Source: Chlorogloeopsis fritschii PCC 6912 (GTDB lineage: Bacteria > Cyanobacteriota > Cyanobacteriia > Cyanobacteriales > Nostocaceae). From it: DNA of 64,000 bases. The stretch lies in NCBI RefSeq assembly GCF_000317285.1, contig NZ_AJLN01000116.1, forward strand, positions 620,001 to 684,000, read 5' to 3'. Every line of letters starts with the position of its first letter. Positions within the stretch are counted from its first letter, which is position 1. Below, one piece after another: positions 1 through 8,529 of this stretch. The translations under genes and the position numbers were made by a program. The notes below the pieces were generated by a model. It worked only from the letters and a program-made list of their open reading frames with translations, was not told the origin of the DNA and did not search any database.

Positions 1-150
1 TATATCTAGGGTATGTCTCAAAGTATTAACTACATTCAAGGTATCTTGGCGATAATCACCACTCAAACCATCGGGACTACCGGAACAACCCATTAAGCCG
101 ATCGCTACAACTAAAACTAGGGCTAGCAGACGTGACCAATAGCGCTTCAT
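1..150 (-). CDS. psb27: Photosystem II lipoprotein Psb27 (3' truncated by window edge)
   Basis: The first 50 codons of a gene that runs off the left edge. The N-terminus is a lipoprotein signal: Lys/Arg at residues 2-7, a hydrophobic stretch, then a lipobox ending at Cys22 (LMGC), followed by SGSPDGLSGDY. The next part (QDTLNVVNTLR) matches the start of the mature Psb27 four-helix bundle. Psb27 is a lumenal, lipid-anchored assembly and repair factor that binds CP43 of photosystem II before the oxygen-evolving cluster is loaded. It lies on the same strand as cofH, 127 bases away, with repeat-rich spacer between. The call rests on the lipobox region only, because the rest is outside the window. 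Confidence 0.85.
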   Translation of the reverse strand, partial: MKRYWSRLLALVLVVAIGLMGCSGSPDGLSGDYRQDTLNVVNTLRHTLDI

Positions 151-277
151 AAGCATTATGTAAAACAATACGTAAATCAACGTCCATCCTATCTTGGATT
201 GGTATCCTGGGGATCATTCTGGAGGAGGGGGGAGAAAAGGGAGTGGGGGACAAGGAGACAAGGAGAATAACTAATAA

Positions 278-1423
278 CTAATGACTAATGACCACTTTCT
301 GATAAAGAGTATCCCGTTGTTGATAAGGTCTTCCTATGGAAGCGATCGCTGCTTGTAAGGTTTCAACTTCCATGCAGGTACCACCAATAGCGCCCGCCAT
401 TGTGGTGATATGTTCCTCCATTAATGTGCCGCCGATATCGTTACAGCCCCAATTTAAGGCTTCAGTTGCACCCACAAGCCCCAACTTTACCCAACTTGGT
501 TGATGATTGGGAATCAAGTTTCCCAAGTAAATTCTGGCTACAGCAGTGAGTAAAAGTGCATCAGCTAACACTGGCTGATCGCGTCCAACACGACGGCGTA
601 ATGGTTTTGGCGCTTCTTGTCCAACAAATGGTAATAAAATAAACTCAGTAATCCGGGCTGGATATTCTTGATTGATGGCTGTTTGTTGGAGCGATCGCAA
701 TTGTTCTAAGTGTCGAATTTGTTGTTCTGGTGTCTCTATATGCCCCGACAGCATGGTGCTAGTGGTGTACAAACCCAATTTGTGAGCCGTACCCACTATT
801 TCTAACCAAGTGGCTGTGTCAATTTTTTCTGGACATAGGATACGTCTGACTTCATCGTCTAAAACCTCAGCAGCTGTTCCTGGCATGGAATCGACACCAG
901 CATCTCGCAAAGCAGCTATCACCTGAGCATACGTCAGCCCGTCAGTTCTAGCTATGAATTGTACTTCTTGAGGAGAAAAAGCGTGCAGATGCAGATGGGG
1001 GAATTCCTGCTTGATTGTTTCTACTAGCTTGAGATAATACGGCAAAGATTGACCGTTGATTGTTGCTTGTGGATTTAATCCCCCTTGCATACAAATTTCT
1101 GTTGCACTTCGCCGTTGTGCGTCTTTTGCCTTCTCCAAAATTTGCATCCAATCTAACCAGTAAGCACCTTCCTCGCCTTCATCCCGTCGAAAAGCGCAGA
1201 AGCTACAGTGCTGCTCGCAGATATTTGTAAAATTGATGTTACGGTTGATTACGTAGGTAACGGTCTCACCTACTTGTCGTTGACGCAATCTGTCAGACGT
1301 AGTACGAATGGCAGCGATCGCTTTTTGGTCAGTCTGTTTTAATAACACTACTCCCTCTTCGGGAGATAAATTGTATCCAAGTAGGACACGGTCAAGAATT
1401 GCATCAACAGTGGTGCCTATCAC
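278..1423 (-). CDS. cofH: FO synthase subunit 2 (5-amino-6-(D-ribitylamino)uracil-L-tyrosine 4-hydroxyphenyl transferase)
   Basis: Radical SAM enzyme of deazaflavin synthesis. It joins tyrosine-derived 4-hydroxybenzyl to 5-amino-6-ribitylaminouracil; CofG then closes the ring to give FO, which in cyanobacteria is mainly an antenna chromophore of photolyases. The CX3CX2C cluster motif is at Cys69, Cys73 and Cys76 (ICEQHCSFC). Length (381 aa) is normal for CofH. The family is close to MqnC and MqnE, but the window shows no menaquinone-futalosine genes and cyanobacteria use the Men pathway, so CofH is preferred. No cofG is in the window. The last residues (VVISH) and the stop codon come from a taatgac heptamer array, so the C-terminus has probably been rewritten by repeat sequence. 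Confidence 0.88.
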   Translation of the reverse strand: MIGTTVDAILDRVLLGYNLSPEEGVVLLKQTDQKAIAAIRTTSDRLRQRQVGETVTYVINRNINFTNICEQHCSFCAFRRDEGEEGAYWLDWMQILEKAKDAQRRSATEICMQGGLNPQATINGQSLPYYLKLVETIKQEFPHLHLHAFSPQEVQFIARTDGLTYAQVIAALRDAGVDSMPGTAAEVLDDEVRRILCPEKIDTATWLEIVGTAHKLGLYTTSTMLSGHIETPEQQIRHLEQLRSLQQTAINQEYPARITEFILLPFVGQEAPKPLRRRVGRDQPVLADALLLTAVARIYLGNLIPNHQPSWVKLGLVGATEALNWGCNDIGGTLMEEHITTMAGAIGGTCMEVETLQAAIASIGRPYQQRDTLYQKVVISH

Positions 1424-1916
1424 ATCTAATCCCGAAATCCTAAGAGATGAATTTGATTGATAATTTATCTATTAATTAGATTATACTTCTTGACCAAAAC
1501 ACCAGAGAACCGATTCTCACATAAATAGGTAAATTTTCTCTGCTTTGGCTTGCTTTTATTTGTATCTAGCTAGACTGACTGGCGGATTGACTCAAATTTT
1601 CTTTTACCATCTATCTTATTCAGTACTCTGTGCCATTCATAATTAAATCAAACTTCAAGAAATGCTGCTCAGAGTTCACTTGCTTTTTCTATTCAGTTTG
1701 CGTCTAACATTTTTTCTGCTTGAGAGCAAATGCTTATAAACGTTTAGATAATAATCAATATATCTAATTTAAAAGTAACTAATATAGTGATAAAATCAGC
1801 GTTTAATAAAGCAGTAACAGCATAATTATAGAATTAATAATATGTTTGTATATAAAGAAACTTAGTTTACTAAAAATTTTTATTAAATCAATCTTTCGCA
1901 ACTACGACCCTACTTC
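1424..1916. other. AT-rich spacer between divergent cofH and GT2 gene
   Basis: 493 bases without a credible coding frame. It must contain the promoters for cofH (leftward) and the glycosyltransferase gene (rightward). Several AT-rich -10-like hexamers occur near 1750-1850, but none stands out enough to call. No repeat array or strong hairpin was seen. Confidence 0.5.
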
Positions 1917-3161
1917 ATGAGTATTAAGCAACCTAATTTATTACTACCAGCACCATCAGGAGATTTGCAGATTTCAGAATTACCTTCTGCAACCTCGGAT
2001 GAAGCTAGCGCTCTATTGAGCTTTTCTCTGGTAGTACCAACTTATAACGAGGCTGCTAACATCAACAAAATTGTCAGGATATTAAGCCAAATCTTGGATG
2101 AAATCATCCCTGGAGACTACGAATTGATTGTGGTAGATGATGATAGTCCAGATGGTACTTGGCAATTAGCTCTATCCTTAATTGCAGAATACCCACAGCT
2201 ACGGGTGATGCGACGCCAGCACGAGCGAGGGCTTTCCTCGGCTATAATTCGAGGCTGGCAAGTAGCAAAGGGAAGATTTTTAGGAGTAATTGACGGTGAT
2301 TTACAGCATCCACCCCATGTACTGTTACAACTTTTGAATGCAATTCAAGAGGGAGCAGATTTGGCAGTAGCTAGCCGTCATGTGGAAGGTGGTGGAGTAA
2401 GTAGTTGGAGTTTTATTAGGCGTTTTTTGTCTCGTGGTGCTCAATTGTTGGGATTGATAATCCTACCAAGAGTATTAGGTAGAGTTTCAGATCCGATGAG
2501 CGGTTATTTCCTGGTGCGTCGAAGTGCGATCGCCAATGTCAAGCTCAATCCTGTAGGGTATAAAATTTTGCTGGAAGTAATTGGGCGAGGCGATATTAGG
2601 CAAATTGCTGAAGTTGGTTATGTGTTCTGCGAGCGTAAAGAGGGTGAGAGCAAAGTCACTTGGAAGCAGTATTTAGATTACATCCACCATTTATTGCGGT
2701 TGCGGCTTTCCACCTTCCAAATCAGAGGATTGAGCGTGCATAATAGTTTTCCTATTGGCAGATTTATCCGTTTTGGTTTGGTGGGGCTGAGTGGGGTATT
2801 TGTAGATATGGCAGTACTTTACTTACTCAGCGATCCAACCACTCTGGGATTACCTTTAACTCGTAGTAAAATCATTGCCGGGGAAATAGCGATTTTTAAT
2901 AATTTTTTGTGGAATGATGCTTGGACATTTGCTGATGTCGCCATGCAGCAAAAGCAATGGCATCAGCGCCTCAAGCGATTTTTGAAATTCAATATTATTT
3001 GCCTTGCAGGGTTGGTGTTAAATGTGCTGGTCTTAAATCTGGTGTTTAATTTCATTATTCATAATCGCTACATTGCTAACCTGATTGCGATCGCCGCTGC
3101 CACTGTCTGGAACTTTTGGGTTAACCTCAAACTGAGTTGGCGCGTCACACAAGTGAAATAG
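1917..3161 (+). CDS. Family 2 glycosyltransferase with C-terminal GtrA-like membrane domain
   Basis: Polyprenyl-phosphate sugar transferase of the dolichol-phosphate mannose synthase type. The catalytic GT2 domain covers about residues 35-245, with the nucleotide-binding start SLVVPTYNEAANI, the VVDDDSPDGTW segment and the metal-binding DGDLQHPP. Residues about 285-405 form a GtrA-like domain with four hydrophobic segments, the usual flippase-like partner. Such fusions load a sugar on a lipid carrier and help present it to a membrane glycosyltransferase. The GT-C type gene next door (3248) is a likely user of that donor, and the two are on the same strand 86 bases apart. The exact sugar cannot be told from sequence. 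Confidence 0.85.
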   Translation: MSIKQPNLLLPAPSGDLQISELPSATSDEASALLSFSLVVPTYNEAANINKIVRILSQILDEIIPGDYELIVVDDDSPDGTWQLALSLIAEYPQLRVMRRQHERGLSSAIIRGWQVAKGRFLGVIDGDLQHPPHVLLQLLNAIQEGADLAVASRHVEGGGVSSWSFIRRFLSRGAQLLGLIILPRVLGRVSDPMSGYFLVRRSAIANVKLNPVGYKILLEVIGRGDIRQIAEVGYVFCERKEGESKVTWKQYLDYIHHLLRLRLSTFQIRGLSVHNSFPIGRFIRFGLVGLSGVFVDMAVLYLLSDPTTLGLPLTRSKIIAGEIAIFNNFLWNDAWTFADVAMQQKQWHQRLKRFLKFNIICLAGLVLNVLVLNLVFNFIIHNRYIANLIAIAAATVWNFWVNLKLSWRVTQVK

Positions 3162-3247
3162 TTAAAACATAATGTACGATTTTGGATTGAACTTTCATCT
3201 AAAATGAAACGTCTGATGTCCAAATTACATATGTTGATGACAAAGCT

Positions 3248-5132
3248 ATGACAGCTCCACAATATCCGCGTTGGCTCAACCCATTTCTGCTGTTGATTTG
3301 GCTTGTCATCGCCATTGGTTTGCGCTTAATCAACTTGACAGCCAAGCCACCTTGGACAGATGAATTTTCTACTTTAGTATTCAGTCTGGGAAATAGCTTT
3401 TTGCCTGTACCGTTAAACCAACCGATAACTATCGATGTGCTCTTACAACCGTTGCAACCACAACCAACTGCAAGTATTAGAGACGTATTGGCACATTTGT
3501 TTAGCGAGAGTAATCATCCTCCTTTGTACTTTGTCCTCACTCATCTGTGGATGAAACTATTTCCCACCCAAGCTGGTTTGGTTTCCTTATGGGGAGCGCG
3601 ATCGCTAGCTGCTATTTTTGGTGCATTATCTATCCCTGCAATTTATGCTTTGAGCTGGGTTGCTTTTCGTTCCCGTTTAATCAGCCATTTAGCTGCTGCG
3701 ATGATGGCAGTCTCGCCTTATGGCATTTTTTTTGGCACAAGAAGCCCGCCATTATACTTTGGCAATCTTGTGGGTAATTGCTTCCCTTTCCTGCTTGGTA
3801 GTAGCCGCACGCTACATCCAAAAGCGCATTCAATTACCTATATGGTTATCATTCTCTTGGATTGTAATTAATGCTTTGGGTATTGCTACTCATTACTTCT
3901 TTACCCTCACCCTCTGCACTGAAGCTATAGTTTTGATTTTTTTGGCTTGGCAACAGAATGAAGAGGACATGGGGCAGGGGAGACACGGAGACACAAGGAG
4001 AAGACGTGAGTCGCGATCCTTCCCCACCTCCCCCGCTCACCTTGTCCACGCCAGTCGCTACAACGGAACGCCAGGTGCTACAACGCGCTTAACCCGCGCA
4101 ACGCACTGGCTCGGAAACCTCCGCAACGCGCTGGCTCCCCCATCCTCTTCCTCTGCGTCTTTACTCTCTCCTCCTTGGCGACGCATTTATGCAGTTGCTG
4201 TTGGCACTGCTGTAGCAGGTATAGTTTGGCTGCCAGTATTTTTACATAATACTTACGGTGATAGATTGGTTGACTGGATTCAAAGCGATCGCGTTGGTAT
4301 CGCTTGGATCAGCCCAATTTTTCAAGCTTTGGCTGCATGGGTAACAATGTTTTGTTTGCTACCAGTCGAATCACCAAATCTAGCTGTGGCGATCGCATCG
4401 GGGCTGCTAATGCTGATTTTTCTGATTTGGGCAACACCGATTCTATGGCGTGGCTTTAGGGTGCAGCTGGTGCAACCACAAACTCGCTTAATAACCAAAG
4501 TTTTAGCTGGTGTAGTTGTGGCAGCGATCGCTTTATTCTTTTTCTTTACCTATTTTTTGAATATTGATTTGACACGCGGCGCTCGTTATAACTTTGTTTA
4601 CTTTCCCGCTGTGGTAGTTTTACTGGGGGCAAGTTTAGCAATTTGTTGGAAAACTTCTGTATCAAAGAAGGAGAAATGGGGAGTCAATGGGAAAGTAAGT
4701 GTAGTAGTTATCTGGGTAATGGGATTATTAAGTGCGATCGCAGTTATTTGTAATTTAGGTTATCAAAAATATTATCGCCCGGACTTGTTCGTGCAATTAA
4801 TTCAAAAAACATCCCAGGTACCAGTACTTATTGCTACTACCCAAAAAACACACGTACAAATTGGCGAAATGATGGGGGTAGCCAGAGAATTTAAACTTCA
4901 AAATACTCTCTCTCCTTCTCCTTTATTCTTACTCGCCCATCAAGACCAAAACTCCAATACTTCTACTACTGCCCTCCAAAACACTCTAAAGAGCTTGCCA
5001 CGTCCTTTTGACTTATGGTTGGTGAACTTTAAGGCTGCTGAACCAGAGGAAGTAAAAAATTGTGCTGTCGAAACGCGAACTTTCCCAGCGATCAATGGTT
5101 ATAAGTATAAAATTTACCATTGTCAGAATTAA
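3248..5132 (+). pseudogene. GT39/ArnT-like membrane glycosyltransferase, frameshifted at a T8 tract and carrying a repeat insertion
   Basis: A GT-C fold membrane protein that would transfer sugar from a lipid-linked donor. The first frame (3248-3871) has the first membrane helix and the catalytic-type acidic pair Asp38-Glu39 (PPWTDEFS). It reads to SPYGIF and then goes out of frame. The second frame (open from about 3720 to the stop at 5132) resumes exactly with LAQEARHYTLAIL, a conserved part of the family. The break is in a run of eight T at 3725-3732, and one T fewer restores a single protein of about 620 residues. Bases 3966-4176 are a further oddity: intergenic-type repeat DNA read through in frame as about 70 low-complexity residues. 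It could be a sequencing error, a real pseudogene, or rescued by slippage. Confidence 0.75.
3966..4176 (+). repeat. Spacer-type repeat inside the GT39-like gene
   Basis: Purine-rich ggagacacggagacaagg-type sequence, then C/T-rich sequence, then the element containing acgccagtcgctacaacg (4048-4065). The last also occurs at 31600-31617 in a true intergenic region. The block stays open in the reading frame, so it encodes a Gly/Arg/Ser/Thr-rich stretch between two membrane helices. Confidence 0.8.
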
Positions 5133-5734
5133 TTTTTATAGCCTTCTGGAACACCGATTGATGATAAACCAGCGATCGCCCGTAAATTTTGGCAACGAAT
5201 TAATCCAGTGAAATCTAAAGCAGAATGCCCTTCAAGTTTTGCCACTGCCTCGATAGCAGACAAAAGATGTTGTGCTGCTTCAATTTCTGAGTAACCTCGC
5301 CGTTGTGCCACTTTAATTGCTACTTCATCAGCGTTTAACTGTGAGTGCTGAGAGCGGTTAATTGCAGTAATACGAAATCCAGCTAAAGTAGTTAATCCAC
5401 CAGCTATAACTACACCTAGCGCATCTGCGTGCAAGAATTCAACCAATCCGCCTAACAATCCAGCCAGCACTACACCTTGATAAATATCAGGCTTAAACCA
5501 CTTTACTCCTGTCAACCAGCTAACAGTCTGTAACAGCAATAAATCGCGTTGTGGCTTAGTCAATCGACGCCACAAATCGAAATTTATATATATAGGTCGT
5601 TCCCAGTTCCAAGGGAATGGAAAGGAGGTATCAATTACCTTTGCTTGCTCTGGTTTACTGATAATTTTAGTCATCATCCGAGCCGAGGCTGGTATCATAT
5701 CGAACAAACGGCGAATTTCAGCAGTCGGCTCCAT
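5129..5734 (-). CDS. DUF3318 domain-containing membrane protein
   Basis: Conserved cyanobacterial protein of unknown function, recognised from its N-terminal MEPTAEIRRLFDMIPASARM and the PFPWNWERPIYINFDLW segment of the DUF3318 family. Two hydrophobic stretches (around TGVKWF..VVLAGLLGGLVEFL and LGVVIAGGLTTLAGF) suggest a hairpin membrane anchor. The frame is open to an upstream ATG at 5797, but the family begins at the MEPT methionine, so 5734 is taken as the start. It converges with the GT39-like gene; the stop codons overlap by a few bases, so there is no room for a separate terminator. Confidence 0.78.
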   Translation of the reverse strand: MEPTAEIRRLFDMIPASARMMTKIISKPEQAKVIDTSFPFPWNWERPIYINFDLWRRLTKPQRDLLLLQTVSWLTGVKWFKPDIYQGVVLAGLLGGLVEFLHADALGVVIAGGLTTLAGFRITAINRSQHSQLNADEVAIKVAQRRGYSEIEAAQHLLSAIEAVAKLEGHSALDFTGLIRCQNLRAIAGLSSIGVPEGYKN

Positions 5735-5845
5735 ATTAACGTAGAAGGAAAAATCTATTTGTGTAAGGCGTAGGGGTGAGAGTGTCAAAATACTCAATCT
5801 ATTGGATTGTAAGGTACAAATATAATAACTAATGACTAATGACTA

Positions 5846-6097
5846 ATGACTATAGAAGCTTTTGCTCCCACCTCGCCAGAATGGACACACAAGGCAATTC
5901 ATGCTCGCGAATTTTGTTGTCCTAATTGCCATGCCAGTAGCCGAGAAGCTGTGCAAGTCTGGATCAATCGTCGCTCACCTGTAATTACAGAAGACTATCG
6001 TCGCAAATGGCAAGAATTCTACCAATGTAAATGTAATTGTGCCTGGTGGGCTTGGAGTAGCGATCGCCCACCAACCGATCTCAAAAGTCAACTGTAA
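5846..6097 (+). CDS. Small zinc-ribbon-like protein, conserved cyanobacterial hypothetical
   Basis: 83 residues with two cysteine knuckles: FCCPNCHAS near residue 24 and QCKCNCAWWAW near residue 60. These could bind zinc together. The middle is basic (NRRSPVITEDYRRKW). No function is known to me. The start codon lies within the last unit of an actaatg heptamer array (5825-5850), so the start and the first few residues are probably supplied by the repeat. A bidirectional terminator follows directly. It is a stand-alone gene, convergent with the porin. Confidence 0.7.
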   Translation: MTIEAFAPTSPEWTHKAIHAREFCCPNCHASSREAVQVWINRRSPVITEDYRRKWQEFYQCKCNCAWWAWSSDRPPTDLKSQL

Positions 6098-6103
6098 ATA
6101 AAA

Positions 6104-6126
6104 ACCCGCCATATGGCGGGCTTTTA
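6104..6126. terminator. Bidirectional intrinsic terminator
   Basis: A perfect CCCGCC-ATAT-GGCGGG stem with an A-run before it and a CTTTT run after it. It therefore has the terminator pattern on both strands. It sits between the stop of the zinc-ribbon gene (+) and the stop of the porin gene (-), serving both. Confidence 0.85.
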
Positions 6127-6143
6127 CTTGCTACCAAACAGTC

Positions 6144-7766
6144 TTAGAAAGTGAAGGTAGTACGAAGTGTACCTACATACACGGTGTCGTTGTTATCGTT
6201 GTGCTCAGGATTAAAGATAACCAACACACCAGGAGTAACAGCAATATTGTCGGTAAGTTGGTAACGATAAAGCGCTTCTAGGTGATAAGAAGTGCCATCA
6301 TCTTCACGAGCGCCAATATCGTTGCTGGTAACTTTGGGTGGTTGACCAAAGAAAACACCGAGTAGATTTCCTTCTTTGCCAAAGTCTCTCAAAGCTAAAT
6401 TAGCCATCCAATACCAAATATCTGCGTCTGCATCAGGCCCAGCCTCAGCTTCCGCGGTAGTGTAACCTACCCAACCACCAATAGCCAATTTAGAAGTAGG
6501 TCTAAAGTTAACTTGTGCACCGTAGTTATTAGAAGAAGTAGCAACAGCACCAAATGGTTGGCTAGCAAAAGCGCTACCAGTGGATTCAAACAGGTTGACG
6601 CCACCCTGACTATTTTGATAAGTGCGGACGTAAGTCAGACCTACGTTGAATGACTCACTGGGTTGGAAAGCTATCTGAGCAAGGGCAGAGTAGTTACCAT
6701 CAAATAGACCTTCTCCAGCTAGAGGGCTGCTAGCATCGTTAGTACGTCCACCAGCTAAATAACCCACAGATGCAGACAAAGAGCCTTTGGGGTTGAAGGT
6801 TACAGTCAAACCTGCACCACCCGCACCTTGACGATAGATGGGGCTAAAGCGACCGTAGCGGGAAAGAGCACCTCGTCCTGAGCTAGCAAAGTCGGGGTTA
6901 AAGTTGTTAATGTTTTCGTAGTACTCACCGTTATTGGCGTCTACTTTGACACGAATTGCATCACTCAAATTGAAAGCGTAGTTAAGTTTATCGATTTGGA
7001 CTTCGTTGTCAGTATCATTGTCATACCCCAAACGAGTCATGTTAGTACCCGCTGCTGTACCAAAGTTGGTTAGGTTACCAGACTGTAAACGGGTTTGCAA
7101 CTGGTCAGTACCAGTAAAGCTGCTGTTCAAGCTCAAACGAACTCGGTTAGAGAAAGTTATATTATCGTCTACATCATCACCAGTGCCGTTAGCCTTCTCA
7201 TCCCCAAAAGCTCCTCCGACGTTGAAGATCGCTTCCCCAACTAACTTAGTTGTGGTAGAAAACTGATTTGCTTCTAACTCAGCAGTGCGAGCTTCCAAGG
7301 CATCAACACGACCGCGCAGTGTAGCTAATTCCGCAGAAAATTCTTCTTGCAAACGCTGTAAAGTTGCCAGATCTTCTTTGGTTACTAAATCAGCTGTTGC
7401 TGTAGCAATCAATTCGTTGACCCGGTCTAAGCAAGCATTTAAACCTGCGGCAAATTCATAGCGGGTTAAAGCACGGTTACCGCGATATGTGCCATTGGGA
7501 TAACCTGCAATACATCCGTAGCGCTCAACTAAAGACTGTAGTGCCTGGAACGCCCAGTCTGTAGGTTGTACGTCGGAAAATTGAGAAACAGATGTTACCT
7601 GACCCATGTTGTTGCCGCTAGAATTCTGAGACAACTGGGTTACAGAGGTTGCATCTTGGTTTAAGTCTTGCTGTACTTCTCCAGCAAAGGCACTGTTAGT
7701 AGCAAATAAAGCTGTTGCAAATACGACTGGACTTAGTTTTAACCAGTTCCAGAATAACTTTGTCAT
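6144..7766 (-). CDS. SLH-domain OprB-family outer-membrane porin (SomA/iron-uptake porin type)
   Basis: Major cyanobacterial outer-membrane channel. The signal peptide ends near ATNSAFA-GE. An SLH domain follows (FSDVQPTDWAFQALQSL, then the GCIAGYPNG and ALTRYEFA motifs), anchoring to peptidoglycan-linked polymer. Next are a short coiled coil (LVTKEDLATLQRLQEEF) and a C-terminal OprB-type beta barrel ending in the outer-membrane signature TLRTTFTF. An ATG further upstream at 7802 is in frame, but the signal peptide begins at the 7766 methionine, which has GAGA about 10 bases upstream. The Crp/Fnr gene lies 115 bases upstream on the same strand. Confidence 0.88.
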   Translation of the reverse strand: MTKLFWNWLKLSPVVFATALFATNSAFAGEVQQDLNQDATSVTQLSQNSSGNNMGQVTSVSQFSDVQPTDWAFQALQSLVERYGCIAGYPNGTYRGNRALTRYEFAAGLNACLDRVNELIATATADLVTKEDLATLQRLQEEFSAELATLRGRVDALEARTAELEANQFSTTTKLVGEAIFNVGGAFGDEKANGTGDDVDDNITFSNRVRLSLNSSFTGTDQLQTRLQSGNLTNFGTAAGTNMTRLGYDNDTDNEVQIDKLNYAFNLSDAIRVKVDANNGEYYENINNFNPDFASSGRGALSRYGRFSPIYRQGAGGAGLTVTFNPKGSLSASVGYLAGGRTNDASSPLAGEGLFDGNYSALAQIAFQPSESFNVGLTYVRTYQNSQGGVNLFESTGSAFASQPFGAVATSSNNYGAQVNFRPTSKLAIGGWVGYTTAEAEAGPDADADIWYWMANLALRDFGKEGNLLGVFFGQPPKVTSNDIGAREDDGTSYHLEALYRYQLTDNIAVTPGVLVIFNPEHNDNNDTVYVGTLRTTFTF

Positions 7767-7881
7767 TGTGTTTATCTCACTCACACCTACTGAGTTAATC
7801 ATGGCTAAATTTACAGAATATTTTTATTTTGTGGAAATTTAGCCACAATTTCAGCACCAATTATACCAAGACTAGGGGTAG

Positions 7882-8529
7882 TTAATGCAAGCTATCTAAT
7901 GGACTTTTTCGCGTTTTTTCATTATTTTTAAATCCTTCATTAGGCAAACGTAGAATGATTCTACGTTTGTGACGTAAAAGATTACCTTCTTCCTCAAACT
8001 GTTGTAGTAAGCGCGTTACAGTTACTCTTGTTGTATTCAATACTTCTGCCATTTCTTGATGAGTAACATTGAGGTCAATGAGTTTACCTTGTTCTACATC
8101 CCGACCAAATTTTTCACTCAGCCAGACCAGAAACTGCCACAAACGCAAGTATATTGGTTTTCGATGTACGATACTCAAAAGTTCTTCTGCCTGTTGAATA
8201 TGGGTTATTAAACTGTTAACATCTTGATTCCACAGATGTGGTGGTAATAGGCTCACTTCCACACTGGTCAGACACTCAATTTGATAAGGTTTCACTTTAG
8301 ATAAGGGATAACCAATCAAATCGCCTGGTCCCCAATAACCCAAAGTAATAAATGTTCCATCTTCACTCCAGGTTAATGTCCGAACCGCTCCACGCTCGAT
8401 TCTCCACAAAACGTCATTGCGTGCTGGAATGACTTCTCTACGAGTGAATAACCTTTGGGGCAGAGTTCCAGGTAAGCTTGAATTATATGAAGCAGCTGTA
8501 TGTTGTGCGCGACTAGTGGGATACATCAT
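7882..8529 (-). CDS. Crp/Fnr-family transcriptional regulator
   Basis: 215 residues. The cyclic-nucleotide-binding-like beta roll comes first (LFTRREVIPARNDVLWRIERGAVRT, then GYWGPGDLIGYPL), then a dimer helix and a C-terminal winged helix (LNVTHQEMAEVLNTTRVTVTRLLQQFEEEG) typical of the family. The beta roll lacks the usual RTA(S) phosphate-binding cassette of true cAMP receptors, so a cAMP ligand is doubtful. It is not NtcA by sequence. It lies directly upstream of the porin gene on the same strand, which makes porin expression or its own promoter possible targets; that is inference. Confidence 0.82.
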   Translation of the reverse strand: MMYPTSRAQHTAASYNSSLPGTLPQRLFTRREVIPARNDVLWRIERGAVRTLTWSEDGTFITLGYWGPGDLIGYPLSKVKPYQIECLTSVEVSLLPPHLWNQDVNSLITHIQQAEELLSIVHRKPIYLRLWQFLVWLSEKFGRDVEQGKLIDLNVTHQEMAEVLNTTRVTVTRLLQQFEEEGNLLRHKRRIILRLPNEGFKNNEKTRKSPLDSLH

